The notes: generated by a model not told the origin, from the letters alone. 64,000 nucleotides of DNA from Tricholoma matsutake (GCA_026075535.2 AP026548.1:9920001-9984000), one strand, 5' to 3'; positions 44,932 to 55,257 are shown, numbered from the stretch's first letter. Translations and numbers: made by a program.

Positions 44932-45975
44932 ATGTCCGAACCTTCAACTTCTAATCCTGGTCCTAATCCTGTTCCCATGCCCGCACTAGAGGCAAAAATT
45001 GATGCACTCACAGCACAAATGTTGCAATTAGTGTCAGTGTTGGCAGCATCACAGCCCAGACAAGCAGAAGTACAGCCAGAGACGATAGGAGAAAGAGATG
45101 ATGAGATGGAGGAGATGGTGGAGTGGATATCACAGGAGGATGAGACGGTAGAGAAATCTGGAAATGGAAAAGCACACTTACCTAAGTACGCACCCCCACA
45201 AATCTTTGATGGTACCATGGAGAATACAAAATCTTTCATCAGCTCTATAGTATTGTACATCCATGGGAGGAAGCCTGAGTTTTGTACAGCCAAGTCTAGG
45301 ATTATGTTTGCTCTCTCATACATCCAGGGGGGGAAAGCACAGTTCTGGAGAAACGAGGCTATTAATCAAATTGCCATGGGAAATAAACCATTTGCAACCT
45401 TCAAGGAATTTTCGGAGAGACTGGAGGCACAGTTTGGAGACCCTAATCCAAAGGCGACAGCCAATGCCAAATTAAAAACCATGCACCAAGGTTCCTTAAC
45501 GGCGGATGAATTTATTTTGCAGTTCAAAGCAGAAGCTTCACAAATGGATATGGGAGAAGCCACGTTGGTAGAGTTTTTGAAAGCAGGATTAAATCCCCCT
45601 TTATTCAAGTCTATCTACTGACTACCTTATATGCCAGAGAAGTTGGACGAGTGGTATAATTGGGCAATGCACCTTGACCGGCAATATCGGCAGGAACAGG
45701 TGGAGTCAAAGTTGATGTACAGAAGTAGTAAATTTGGAAAGTCATCTGGAGGAAAGTCCGAGAAAGGAAAGGCACCTCAGGTGCAAGCTCCAAGGGCACA
45801 GCCACCGGCCATGGCAGTGACACCTATAGTTACGGAGTCAGCAGCACCAGCAGAGGCAATGGAGGTTGATCAAGCAGGAAGACGAGCCCTACTTAAATGT
45901 TTTAACTGTGGGCAGTTAGGACACATTTCTAGGAATTGTAGGCAGAAGAGAAAGATTAGGGAAGCTACAATCTAG
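44932..45975 (+). pseudogene. Gypsy-A copy 3 gag
   Basis: Starts MSEPSTSNPGPNP at 44932. The gag domain is as in copy 2 without its 27-bp duplication. A TGA at 45619-45621 (copy 2 has CAA) splits it. In-frame coding continues through the CCHC knuckle CFNCGQLGHISRNC near 45899-45940 to a TAG at 45973-45975. Confidence 0.9.
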
Positions 45976-46247
45976 GAAGTGAAGCCGGAGGAAGGCAAGC
46001 AGAAGAATTTTGTGGAAGAGTCCCAGTGAAGGTTTCCCCATTGGTGACCCAGAATTGTTACAATGTATTAGTATCTGAGGAAACCCAGAGCAAATCAGAA
46101 AAGGAAATTGAGGAGGAGTACAACCATTCTGAATCATGTGACAAAAAGGAGTAAAACTGTTGTCAATCACGTGACAATTTTCATGCATCATTTCCGAGAA
46201 CCCCTAAATTCTTTATTTGCTCTGCGCAAATAGAACCCGAAATCACC

Positions 46248-46850
46248 TTGACTGTGGGACTGAAGACAGTGGACACGCATGCAGTGATTGATGTGGAAGC
46301 ATTGCTTGATAGTGGTGCTACAGGATTATTTATTAATCGATCCTTAATTACTGGAAACGGTATTAATACATGCAAGCTGGCACAACCTATAATGGTGTAC
46401 AATATTGACAGAACAGTCAATTGTGGAGGAACTATCAAGGAGGAGGTGACTATGATCCTAAAGTATCAGGAGGATCAGGAGCAAGCCGTATTCGAAGTGT
46501 GCGATCTTGGGAAAACCAATCTAATAATAGGATGTCCATGGTTATGGAAGCATAATCCCGAAATTGATTGGAAAACTGGGAAAGTACAAATGACTCATTG
46601 TCCTAAGGAATGTAATGTGTATGGGAGGAAGATGAAGAGGGAGAAAAGAAAAAAGAAAGAGAAAGAACGTCCAAGAAAGTATTCTGTTACGATGGAGGAA
46701 GTGGAGGATGAGGAAATGCCAAATGGGGAAGTTCTGATCATGATGAAGAAAGAAGAGGAGAAGCAAACCTTTAGAACAATTCGTGGAGGACAAGAATATC
46801 GTGAAGGTGGAGAAGCCAGTGGAGGAATGGGTGCCAAAAGTGTATCATGA
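46248..46850 (+). pseudogene. Gypsy-A copy 3 protease segment
   Basis: Active site LLDSGATGLFI near 46302-46334, then NLIIGCPWLWKHNPEIDW. Compared with copy 2, 11 bases are missing near 46791, which shifts the linker out of frame with RT. The RT frame is already open from 46783, so the two overlap. Confidence 0.85.
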
Positions 46851-47838
46851 ACATCTGTCAGTGTTTCAGAAGAAGGAGTCTGAGCAAATGCCGGTGTGGA
46901 AGCCATGGGATCATGTGATTGAGATGAAGCCAGGGTTTGTGCTGAAGAAGTCGAAGGTATATCCGTTATCTCTGATGGAACAAGAAGAAGTGGATGTGTT
47001 CCTGAAGGAGCAATTGCGCAAAGGATACATACGACCTTCGAAATCACTGCAGACATCACCAATATTCTTTGTGCCAAAGAAAGACCAAAGGAAGAGGATG
47101 TGTACAGATTATAGGTATCTGAATGAGTGGACACTGAAGAATGCACACCCCTTGCCATTGATCTCAGAAATAATTGACAAGGTGGGAAAAGCCAAAGTCT
47201 TTACAAAATTGGATTTACAATGGGGATACAACAATGTACAAATAAAGAAAGGAGATGAGTGGAAGGCTGCATTTGCCACACGTCGAGGATCCTTCGAGCC
47301 GCTTGTCATGTTTTTTGGGATGACTAATAGTCCCCCAACCTTTCAAAATATGATGAACGACATTTTCATGGACGTAATAGACAAAGGCATGGTAATAATA
47401 TTTATTGACGGCATTCTGATATTCACAGAGGATGAAGAAAATCATGAGGCGATAGTGCAGGAGGTGTTACGGAGGTTGGCGGAGAATGATCTATTTTTGA
47501 AACCAGAGAAGTGTGTGTTTGGGTCAAGCAAGATTGAGTTCCTAGGATTATTGATCGGCCCTGATGGGATTAAAATGGATCCGATCAAGGTACAGGCAAT
47601 CACAGATTGGCCTGCGCCCACCCGTGTCAAGGAGGTTCAAGCCTTCTTGGGACTCACAAATTATTATCGTCGCTTTGTGCACAATTTTTCTAAAATTGCC
47701 ACACCCTTACATAACCTTATGCAAAAGGGAGTAGTGTGGAGGTGGGGAGAGCAGCAGCAGACAGCGTTTGAGGAGTTGAAGAGGAAGTTTGTGGAGGGAC
47801 CAATATTAGCCCCAGTGGATTTCACACGCCCTTTGTGA
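46783..47838 (+). pseudogene. Gypsy-A copy 3 reverse transcriptase
   Basis: Same motif series as copy 2 (SPIFFVPKKDQRKRMCTDYR, FTKLDLQWGYNNVQIK, FGMTNSPPTFQNMMNDIF). The catalytic block reads FIDGILIF, so the second aspartate of the xxDD motif is glycine. A TGA at 47836-47838 (copy 2 CGA) precedes the RNase H start. DNA synthesis by this copy is not expected. Confidence 0.9.
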
Positions 47839-49476
47839 GTGGAATCAGATGCATCCGACTTTGCTACTGGAGCGGTATTATCAATGCTGTGCGAAGATGA
47901 CAAATGGCATCCTTGTGCATATCTGTCCCAAGGGTTGAATGATATGGAGAGGAATTATGATGTGCATGACAAAGAGATGTTGGGGATAATACGAGCGTTA
48001 GAGGTGTGGAGGCATTATTTGGAAGGATGTATGCATCAGATTGAGATCTGGACAGATCATCAAAATCTGCAATACTTCATGTCCGCTAAAAAGCTTAATT
48101 GCTGGCAAGCGCGTTGGGCATTATTCCTATCATGTTTCAACTTTCACTTGGTCCACAAAGCAGGAAGCTTAATGAGGAAAGCAGATGCATTATCCAGACG
48201 TATTGATCATAAAAGGGGGGTGGAGGAGGACAATAAAAATGTTACCTTACTCAAACCTGAATACTTTCGCATTCACGCTATGTGTCAAGGGCATCTATTA
48301 ATAGATAGCTCGGAAATGGAAATGTTGTCTAAAATTAGACAATGTTTGGAAATGGACAATGAAGTAGTGGAAGCCGTGAAAGCTCTGAAGGGAGAGAAGA
48401 AAGGTAATATCAAAGGAGATGAATGGGCTGAGGAACAAGGGTTGGTGTTGTTTCGAAGAAAAGTGTATGTACCGAAGGATCAGGATTTGCAAAGGGAGAT
48501 CATCCAGTTACATCACAATATGCCGATTGCCAGACACCCAGGAAGATGGAAGACGTTGGAATTAGTAATGACAAATTATTGGTGGCCCGGAATTTCGAAG
48601 TATGTGTTGGGGTATGTGGATGGATGTGATACATGCATGAGGGGGAAGAAATTTCCAGAGAAACCTGCAGGAAAATTAATGCCGAACCCTGTACCTAAAG
48701 CGCCGTGGCGAGATATATCTGTGGATTTTATTACCGGATTACCCGAGGCTCAAGGGTACGATGCAATATTCGTAGTATGCAACCGCTTTACAAAGGAGGT
48801 CCATATTATTCCTACTACTACAGAAACCTCATCATTGGGCTTGGTGCGCCTCTATCTAAATCAGGTATGGCAGTTACATGGGTTACCCAATACCGTTATC
48901 TCTGATCGCGGACCACAATTTGCTTCCGCGTTTATGCGAGAACTAAACAACATATTGGGAATTCAAACTAAATTATCTACGGCATATCATCCGCAGACTG
49001 ATGGGCAGACAGAGAGAATGAATCAGGAGTTGGAGCAGTACCTATGTATGTTTGTCAACTACCGACAAACTGACTGGCCCAAATGGCTGGCAATTGCCAA
49101 GTTTTCCCACAATAACAAATTCCATTTGGCTACTCGTATGTCACCCTTTTTCACGAATTATGGATATCATCCTCGCATGGGAGTAGAACCCAGAAGGGAA
49201 GTCAAAGTACAGTCGGTAGAAGACTTTGTATCTAAGATGCAAAAGGTACAAGAGGAAGCAGAGGCAGCATTGAAGAAAGCACGTGATGACATGATGCGAC
49301 ATGCGGATCGTACTCGAGCACGTGCTCCAGAGTACAAAGTTGGTGACTTGGTATGGCTAAGTACCAAGGACCTGAATATTCCACAACCTTCGAGGAAACT
49401 TATGGAAAAACAAGTTGGCCCATATGCGATCTCTAAAGTAATCTCACCTAATGCAGTAGTGCTAAAATTACCCTGA
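47839..49476 (+). pseudogene. Gypsy-A copy 3 RNase H and integrase
   Basis: An uninterrupted frame of 545 residues: RNase H (ESDASDFATGAVLS, IWTDHQNLQYF), integrase zinc finger (HHNMPIARHPGRW...CDTCMRG) and core with all three acidic residues, DFITGLPEAQG, TVISDRGPQF and TDGQTERMNQELEQ. It continues through KVGDLVWLSTKDLNIPQPS and ends at a TGA at about 49474-49476, where the C-terminal linker begins. This is the best preserved integrase of the family here. Confidence 0.92.
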
Positions 49477-49866
49477 TCATTCAAGATTGATCCCGAGATT
49501 AATGTATCCCACCTACACCCTTACCGCCCACCCACTATTCCTGGCCAACAAACTACTCTGCAACCTCCGATAATAGTAGAAGGTGCTCCAGAATACATAG
49601 TTGAAGAAATTCCAGACTCACATCTTTGACAGAACAAATTGGAGTTCTTAATAAAGTGGAAAAACTATACCGATGAAAATAATTTGTGGGAACCCGAAGA
49701 GAATTGTAAGCAAGCATGTAACCCAATCGCCCAATTCTTTAAACATAATCCAAATGCTCCGCGTCGCATTGCGAGAATGGTGTATGAGGGGATGAAATTC
49801 CGGCCTTACCAAAATTTCACAGAGGGGACAAACACAATATTTTCTTGCCTGGAAGTCGAGGCATAA
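49477..49866 (+). pseudogene. Gypsy-A copy 3 chromodomain
   Basis: PYRPPTIPGQQTTLQPP, PEYIVEEIPDSHL, a TGA near 49627, then FLIKWKNYTDENNLWEPEENC, the chromodomain. It ends at 49866, 11 bases before the 3' LTR, with a GGGGGG purine tract between. Confidence 0.88.
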
Positions 49867-49877
49867 AAGGGGGGTAA

Positions 49878-50277
49878 TGTTAGGAAACCACCCCATTACC
49901 TAATAAAATTTTATTTTATTTATTATGTCGAATTACGCTACATGACACCAAATGACGCTACACTTTGATAGCATGAGAATTTTATTTCGCACGCATCAAG
50001 ATGTACATGCATGTATGCACGCGTCGGTAACAACAATGTACAATATATGTAACATAGTATATAAACCCTAAATATACACCTAGGGGACCCCAGTTGTGTT
50101 CTCTTAGGTATTCCACCTACGTTTTCGGTGTGAAAGGCCTATCTCAACAAACTCACCTATTAATAACCCCTTCCATCAAAACCATCAATCCCCCCATCAC
50201 AAGCGTGGATCCCGCCCCCTTCTTGTAGAGAGAACCCACATGGTCTTAGCTAGCAGATAGTGGGTGTCACCCTAACA
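49878..50277 (+). repeat. Gypsy-A copy 3 3' LTR
   Basis: 400 bp, TGTTAGG to CCCTAACA, followed by CTGAG. Confidence 0.95.
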
Positions 50278-51052
50278 CTGAGCCTGGACACCTATGAGCT
50301 TCTGTAAGTAATAAAGGGAACAAAAAGTCTACTGACCAGGTATTGCTAAAATATCTCATGCAAGTTGATAAAGGTGTGGGTATTCCTTCTGATGTGAGTA
50401 CCACCATGCCAAGGGATCACAAAGGTCAATGTCTTCTTGAGGTAATGCAAAATAATGGTCCAACTCATTCATGTTTGTTGGGGTAGCCTTGCAATAAACG
50501 GCACAAAAATTAATTTTCTGAGGTGAACCTTTGCCAAGGAAAGATGTTGATGATGAGGATCACGACAGTGCAGATGTGGTTGCCTGAGAGGAGGTAAAAG
50601 GGGTCGTCGAATGGTTGGGGAGGTACTTATCATTGTAGAAGGAATATAGGTCAGCTTTTGATGACTCAAGGTATTTGGCCAAAGCTCCATCATCTTCAAA
50701 GTCAGAAAATAACCCCTTGTACAAGATACAAGGGTCAAGTACTGCGAAAATTAAGTGAGAAGTAGGTGGACTATGATGTCATTGTCACATACACACTGCC
50801 CAGATGTATAATGGTGATTGATCAAACTTATAGTAGTAGTCACTGAGCTTGCGGTGAGTGTTGAGCAAGCCTTTCTTGATCTCTGGAGCAGTATCCTCAG
50901 GTAGCATCGATATGATGGTTTTGAGATGCTTCTGGAGACCACAGAATGTTGTGTGTGTTGATGAGAGCATAGGAATGACATCTCAGTGGTGGTGTGTTGA
51001 AATTGTTTCCACCACTCCCCCACAAGCGCAATGCCCTCCCAGTCATGAGCCA
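50278..51052 (-). pseudogene. hAT transposase, middle-to-C-terminal part
   Basis: Minus strand. It reads AHDWEGIALVGEWWKQFQHT, then a frame giving MLSSTHTTFCGLQKHLKTII, DTAPEIKKGLLNTHRKLSDY and FDQSPLYIWAV, and near 50468-50330 NELDHYFALPQEDIDLCDPL with AWWYSHQKEYPHLYQLA. These are typical hAT catalytic-domain and C-terminal blocks. A final intron of about 53 nt lies at 50286-50339 (GTCAGTAG to GTGTCCAG). Stops and frame changes show it is inactive. It continues rightward across the 51053-53203 insertion and leftward across gypsy-A copy 3. Confidence 0.82.
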
Positions 51053-51070
51053 GTACTTTACAGTCCCCCA

Positions 51071-51232
51071 CCTGTCCTAGTGGACTCTGACCAGACTGAC
51101 CGGAGTCCACTGGAGTCCAAGTGGAGTCCGAGTGGAGTCCAAGTGGAGTCCGAGTGGAGTCCAAGTGGAGTCCAAGTGGAGTCCAACTGGAGTCCAAGTG
51201 GAGTGAGTCCAACTGGAGTCCAAGTGCAACCA
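51071..51232. repeat. GGAGTCCAAGT tandem array, left arm
   Basis: About a dozen copies of an 11-12 bp unit GGAGTCCRAGTG. The same motif occurs inverted at 52880-53180, so the two arrays form long, imperfect subterminal inverted arms. Confidence 0.85.
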
Positions 51233-51312
51233 AATGATAAGTCAATTGGATATGAGCTCAAAGGACTTTGGACTTGGTGAATTTCATAAAGTACCCACAA
51301 AATAAATTTGTG

Positions 51313-51400
51313 TACTGCAGGAATTGAACTCAAGACCTCACCATAAGGAATCACATGACAAACCAAACAAGTGTGCTCAACCACTTGAGCCACAGGAGAT
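51313..51400 (-). repeat. tRNA-like (SINE head) block
   Basis: On the minus strand the A box TGGCTCAAGTGG (51381-51392) exactly fits TRGCNNARYNGG, and a B box GAGTTCAATTCC (51320-51331) lies 49 bp downstream. A body and then the GGACTCC array follow. It is a pol III promoter-like unit rather than a functional tRNA gene. Confidence 0.6.
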
Positions 51401-51502
51401 TTATTGGGGATCAATATAAGGTTTATTTATGACTCAACTTTTCATATTCTTCGAGGAGGCATTTTTCAAACAATTAAGATCAAAATTTTTTAATTAACCA
51501 CA

Positions 51503-51755
51503 TCCCTCGTGTAGTACACGAGGGAGTGGGTATAATATAATAATAAACAAAAAAAAACCCCTCTCGCAAGATGCGAGAGGGGGGTATTATTACTATGTAC
51601 ATAAAAAACTAAACCCCTTGCGTTCGGCGCGAGGGGGGGATTTGTAAGTACCACAATATACATATATACCCCTCGCATTCAGTGCGAGGGGGGGGGGGGC
51701 AGAGATAAATTAAAAATAATAAAGACCCCTCCCCACGCAAAATGCAGGGGAGGGG
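51503..51755. repeat. Array of five hairpins at 55-57 bp period
   Basis: Palindromes start at 51503, 51558, 51614, 51669 and 51726. Stems are TCCCTCGTGT/ACACGAGGGA, CCCCTCTCGCA/TGCGAGAGGGG, CCCCTTGCG/CGCGAGGGG, CCCCTCGCA/TGCGAGGGG and CCCCTCCCC/GGGGAGGGG. AT-rich spacers of 31-34 bp separate them. Stem sequences differ between units while pairing is kept. Confidence 0.85.
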
Positions 51756-51839
51756 GGGTTGGGGGATGCGGTCTGGGGTGGGTGTCATCGCCCACCCCTC
51801 CTCACACACGTCCGTCGCCATAGCAGGCCGCACCTGTCA

Positions 51840-52115
51840 TCCACCCTATGAGCAGTTGCTCGTAGGCATGGGGATGGGTGCCGTGGTCGTCTTATCCCTA
51901 ATGTGCCCGCCATCCACCCGACGAGCAGCTGCTCGTCAGCATGGGCTCTCACCACCCATCCACCCTGTGAGCCTCTGCTCGCAGGTGTGGGGTGGGTGTG
52001 TTGTCGGCTTTGGGGGGTGCTGGTAGGCATTGTCATTGTCGTTGTCGTTGTCGACTGCACACACTCACGATCCACCCTATGAGCAGGGGCTCGCAGGCGT
52101 GGGGTGGGTGTGTTG
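51840..52115. repeat. Four palindromic GAGCAG...GCTCG modules
   Basis: Units of about 40 bp of the form ATCCACCCTATGAGCAG-KKGCTCGYAGGCATGG, starting near 51843, 51912, 51957 and 52069. The core is a palindrome such as CGAGCAGCTGCTCG. Related units lie in the elements at 30086-31581 and 32207-33925. Confidence 0.75.
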
Positions 52116-52140
52116 GCTTGTTTGCAGGTGGTGGTGTCGT

Positions 52141-52590
52141 TACTAGTAGATTATAACCTAGAAAACTAAAAAAACAAGTTAGTTAGTTCATAAAAACAAA
52201 AACCAAGTGAAAAAAACTTACATAGGGCCCAAACAATGTGATCGGCATTGTTTGGGCCTGCGTTGGCTCGTTTGCGAGTGGTGGTGTCGTTACTAGTAGA
52301 TTATAACCTAGAAAACTAAAAAAACGAGTTAGTTAGTTTATAAAAACAAAAACCAAGCGAAAAAAACTTACATAAGGCCCAAACGACGCAGATCGCGTCG
52401 TTTGGGCCCGTGTTGGCTCGTTTGCGAGTGGTGGTGTCATTGCCAGTAGATTATAACCTAGAAAGCTAAAAAAACAGGTTGGTTAGTTTATAAAAACAAA
52501 AAGCAAATGAAAACAAAACTTACCTAGGGCCCAAACGACGCGATCTGCGTCGTTTGGGCCTGCATTCCATCCATTCGGCTCGTTTGCGGG
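52141..52590. repeat. Three 150-bp tandem units with hairpin and intron-like block
   Basis: Units start at 52141, 52291 and 52441, an exact 150-bp period. Each has a hairpin (52226-52258, 52376-52408, 52528-52560) with stem GGCCCAAACAATG or GGCCCAAACGACGC. Each also has a minus-strand block of 56-58 nt that reads GTAAGT...CTAACTAAC...TTTTTTTAG, with donor, branch-site-like and acceptor sequences. Confidence 0.88.
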
Positions 52591-52796
52591 TGGTGGTGAT
52601 GGCGGATTGGGTTTGGGAGCAGTGGCAGTGGGTGTCCACACAGTGGTGGTGGTGGTAGAGAGAGGAGGGAGGGAGGCAGCATCGACGGTGGTGGTGGTGG
52701 TGAGTGATGAGCTGGCACATTTGATGAGACGGCTGTATGCTTTGTCATACACAGCCGCACACAGTACCTAGCACAAGTAGATGATACCTTAAACAA

Positions 52797-52880
52797 AGTA
52801 CTGTGGTGTAATGGTTATATTGTGTGTTATGATTACATAAGCAACCGACAGGGATCTGGGTTTGATTCCTTTCCTTACAC
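52797..52880 (+). repeat. Second tRNA-like (SINE head) block
   Basis: A box TGGTGTAATGG (52804-52814) and B box GGGTTTGATTCC (52858-52869), 43 bp apart, followed at once by the GGACTCC array. It mirrors the minus-strand block at 51313-51400. Confidence 0.6.
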
Positions 52881-53180
52881 ACTTTTTGAGCGGAATCCGA
52901 CTGGACTCCCAGTGGACTCCAACCAGACTCCAACTGGACTCTAACCGGACTCCAACCAGACTCCAACTGGACCACAACTGGACTCCACTGGACTCCACTG
53001 GACCAGTCCGAGTGGAATCTGGTGTTTGAGTGGATTCCACTCAGAGTCCAGTCGGACTGGACTGGGACTGGACTGGCAACTTTGCAGCAGTTGGCTGGTG
53101 ACCAGTCCCAGTGGACTCCAGTTGGACTCCAGTTGGACTCCAGTCAGTCCAGTCAGACTCCAGTCAGAGTCCAACGGGAA
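52880..53180. repeat. GGACTCCAACT tandem array, right arm
   Basis: Many copies of an 11-12 bp unit GACTCCAACTGG with variants, inverted relative to the array at 51071-51232. Confidence 0.85.
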
Positions 53181-53203
53181 AGGTGGGGGAGTGTAAAGAC
53201 CTC

Positions 53204-55257
53204 TCATGAGCCATGAGTCTGTACTTTGTGATGTCAAGGTTTCCTGCCACATACACATCAGTCACCTGATGGTAATCAAGTGCATGCCCTGCATCATCTA
53301 GATCAGCATCAATTAAAGATCAATAATAAAAAACATATGAAGCATCTGATGGGTTGATGCCCATTGTGTCCAAACACCCAGAATAAGCATCAATGCAGTC
53401 TCATGCACACCAGCTGCTTTGTCCTTGAGCCAGTTCATTACCTCAGATAACCAAGAACGGTGTCATTGGGGACTTGAGCAAACTGCAATGATGATCTTAT
53501 GAGGCTAAGCAGATGTCTCAATGCTGGTGTTGAAACAAAAGCAAAGCAATTTTACCTTTCTGACAGCTGTCAATCCTGGGTGCCCCCAGTCATTTGCGTT
53601 AATATCATTGCTAGTATCTTCATCCTCTTCCTCTCAAAGAACAGCCCCTTCATCATTCTCATGACCGACCAGCAGAGTAGCAGACTCCTGATACGATGAA
53701 TTTGTCCCAGAGGCTTTGTTGGTGTCCAACTTATTGATAGCACCAATGGATTCAAGAAGCTGTCATTACAGAGCACATCAACACAACCAGACATACATAG
53801 ACTAAATTCACACCTTTAATGCTGCCAGATGAATAGTGTGCGGCATGCATTGGAGTCAGAAACATCATGCAGAAAAGCCAATCCCTTCTGCAGCACACAG
53901 GTCCTCAATTTCTTCTATCATTGTATCATTGTTGGTTGCATTATCCATGACAAAAGCCATGATCTAGATTTTCACCATTGTGATGAGAGCAATGATGTTA
54001 GGAATAATGAACACTGACATGCTTTTCAATGCCATACTTTTTCAATGTTGCCCACGCTGCATTGGCTATGTTGACCCCAGAATGATTGCCCATAAGTTCA
54101 TGGAAATCAATTAATGTCTCCTCTGAATTGAACGGTCAGTGACAAGCCGAGGTCAGAGGTTATGATACTCACCAAGTTTGCCCTTGTTTGTGATGTAATG
54201 TGCAATGATTGCCATGAATGTGATTCTGTTGGGTGACGTCCATGCATCAAGAGATATTGAGATCATCCCAGGAAGTTCCTAACATGAGATAACACAATCA
54301 CAGAAAAGCAACAAAGAACAAACTGCAAACTTAGCTCGAATGTCCTCTTCAACAACCAAACCCATGGCCATAATTCGAGTGCGTATACCCTTTCATCCAG
54401 GAATATTTAATGTCGGTAGACCAGGATAGTGGGTATACATTAGAAGAGCATGGAGCGCTGGGTGCTCCACCTCCTCAAACTGCTGGTCACAAGCAACGAT
54501 CCATTCCACCAACAGCTTCTCAAACTTGGCCTGGTCCCATTCATCCTAGAAAGCATGAGTTGTCAGATCCTCAGCCATTAATGAGTAAAGCACATACCAA
54601 AACCTGACATGCAAATGCATCTTGAATCTTCATAGATGCATTCTCCAATTTCTTAAGGAATTCGGAAGCCTTGGTGGCATCAAGTGACATCTTGCTGGAG
54701 GCGAAATTGATCTCCTCTTCTGTTGGGCTTGTATCACAGTTGTGCAGATGCTCATATAGTCAGTACATTGCTGGGAAGTGCTGTTTGAGGTGGTTGATAA
54801 GTGCTAAGTGGATGCAACTTTTACTTGATCTTTAAACAGTAGAGAGAACATATTGACTTACTAGTCAAATTTCTCGCATCTTCTTCATGATTGTAATGAC
54901 CTTTTGACAACCGTGGCAGCATTTGTAATGTTTGTCACCAGATTCACCTTTCTGGCCATTCACATCAACAGAAGAAACCTCATAAAAAATATGAATAGGA
55001 TTTGTTTTCTTCCCCCTTGTCTGAAAACCTGTTAGAAATCTCTCAGCATAATGTGAAAGACAGCGCACTTTGGGCGCTGAACAAGATATGGGTGCATCAG
55101 AATTTCCATTGTCATCCTGTTCACTTGGTGAGGATGGCTCAATTTGATGCCTTTTGTTCTTTTTTCGAGTTGTATTTGCCTGATGGGTGCTGTGGGGGTT
55201 CCTTGAAGAGGCATGATCTGGGACTGTCTTTGAGGATAGACTACTAGCAAGCTGCAA
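53204..55257 (-). pseudogene. hAT transposase, N-terminal half
   Basis: Minus strand. From the right: a Ser/Pro-rich leader, then GDKHYKCCHGCQKVITIMKKM (55030-54865), a zinc-finger-like block of fungal hAT transposases. An intron-like gap follows, then INHLKQHFPAMY and FASSKMSLDATKASEFLKKL. Further left come GMISISLDAWTSPNRITFMA and IMAFVMDNATNNDTMIEEIE (a DN.A.ND block of the RNase H-like core), then VTDVYVAGNLDITKYRLMA up to the insertion at 53203. Several stops are present. The gene continues at 50278-51052 and 43882-44044. Confidence 0.82.

Larger units (their letters stand above)
44045..50277 (+). mobile_element. Ty3/gypsy-A copy 3 inside the hAT gene
   Basis: 6233 bp with 400-bp LTRs (44045-44444 and 49878-50277) and a perfect 5-bp duplication CTGAG (44040-44044 and 50278-50282). 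Gene order is gag, protease, RT, RNase H, integrase, chromodomain. It is not interrupted by other elements. Lesions include four clear stops, an 11-bp deletion after the protease and an Asp-to-Gly change in the RT catalytic motif. Confidence 0.97.
51053..53203. mobile_element. 2.15-kb repeat-stacked element in hAT pseudogene
   Basis: A perfect 10-bp direct repeat TCATGAGCCA flanks it (51043-51052 and 53204-53213), and the interrupted hAT coding sequence joins across it. The ends are inverted: CTTTACAGTCCCCCACCT and the complement of AGGTGGGGGAGTGTAAAG. Inside, in order, are a GGAGTCC array, a minus-strand tRNA-like block, five short hairpins, four palindromic GAGCAG modules, three 150-bp tandem units, a plus-strand tRNA-like block and an inverted GGACTCC array. 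No transposase is present. The 10-bp duplication fits a Mutator-like mechanism. Confidence 0.85.

Noticed and set aside
51503..51755. CRISPR array
   Set aside because: The repeats are not identical, the stems covary and the genome is eukaryotic with no cas genes. It is an array of hairpins in a mobile element.
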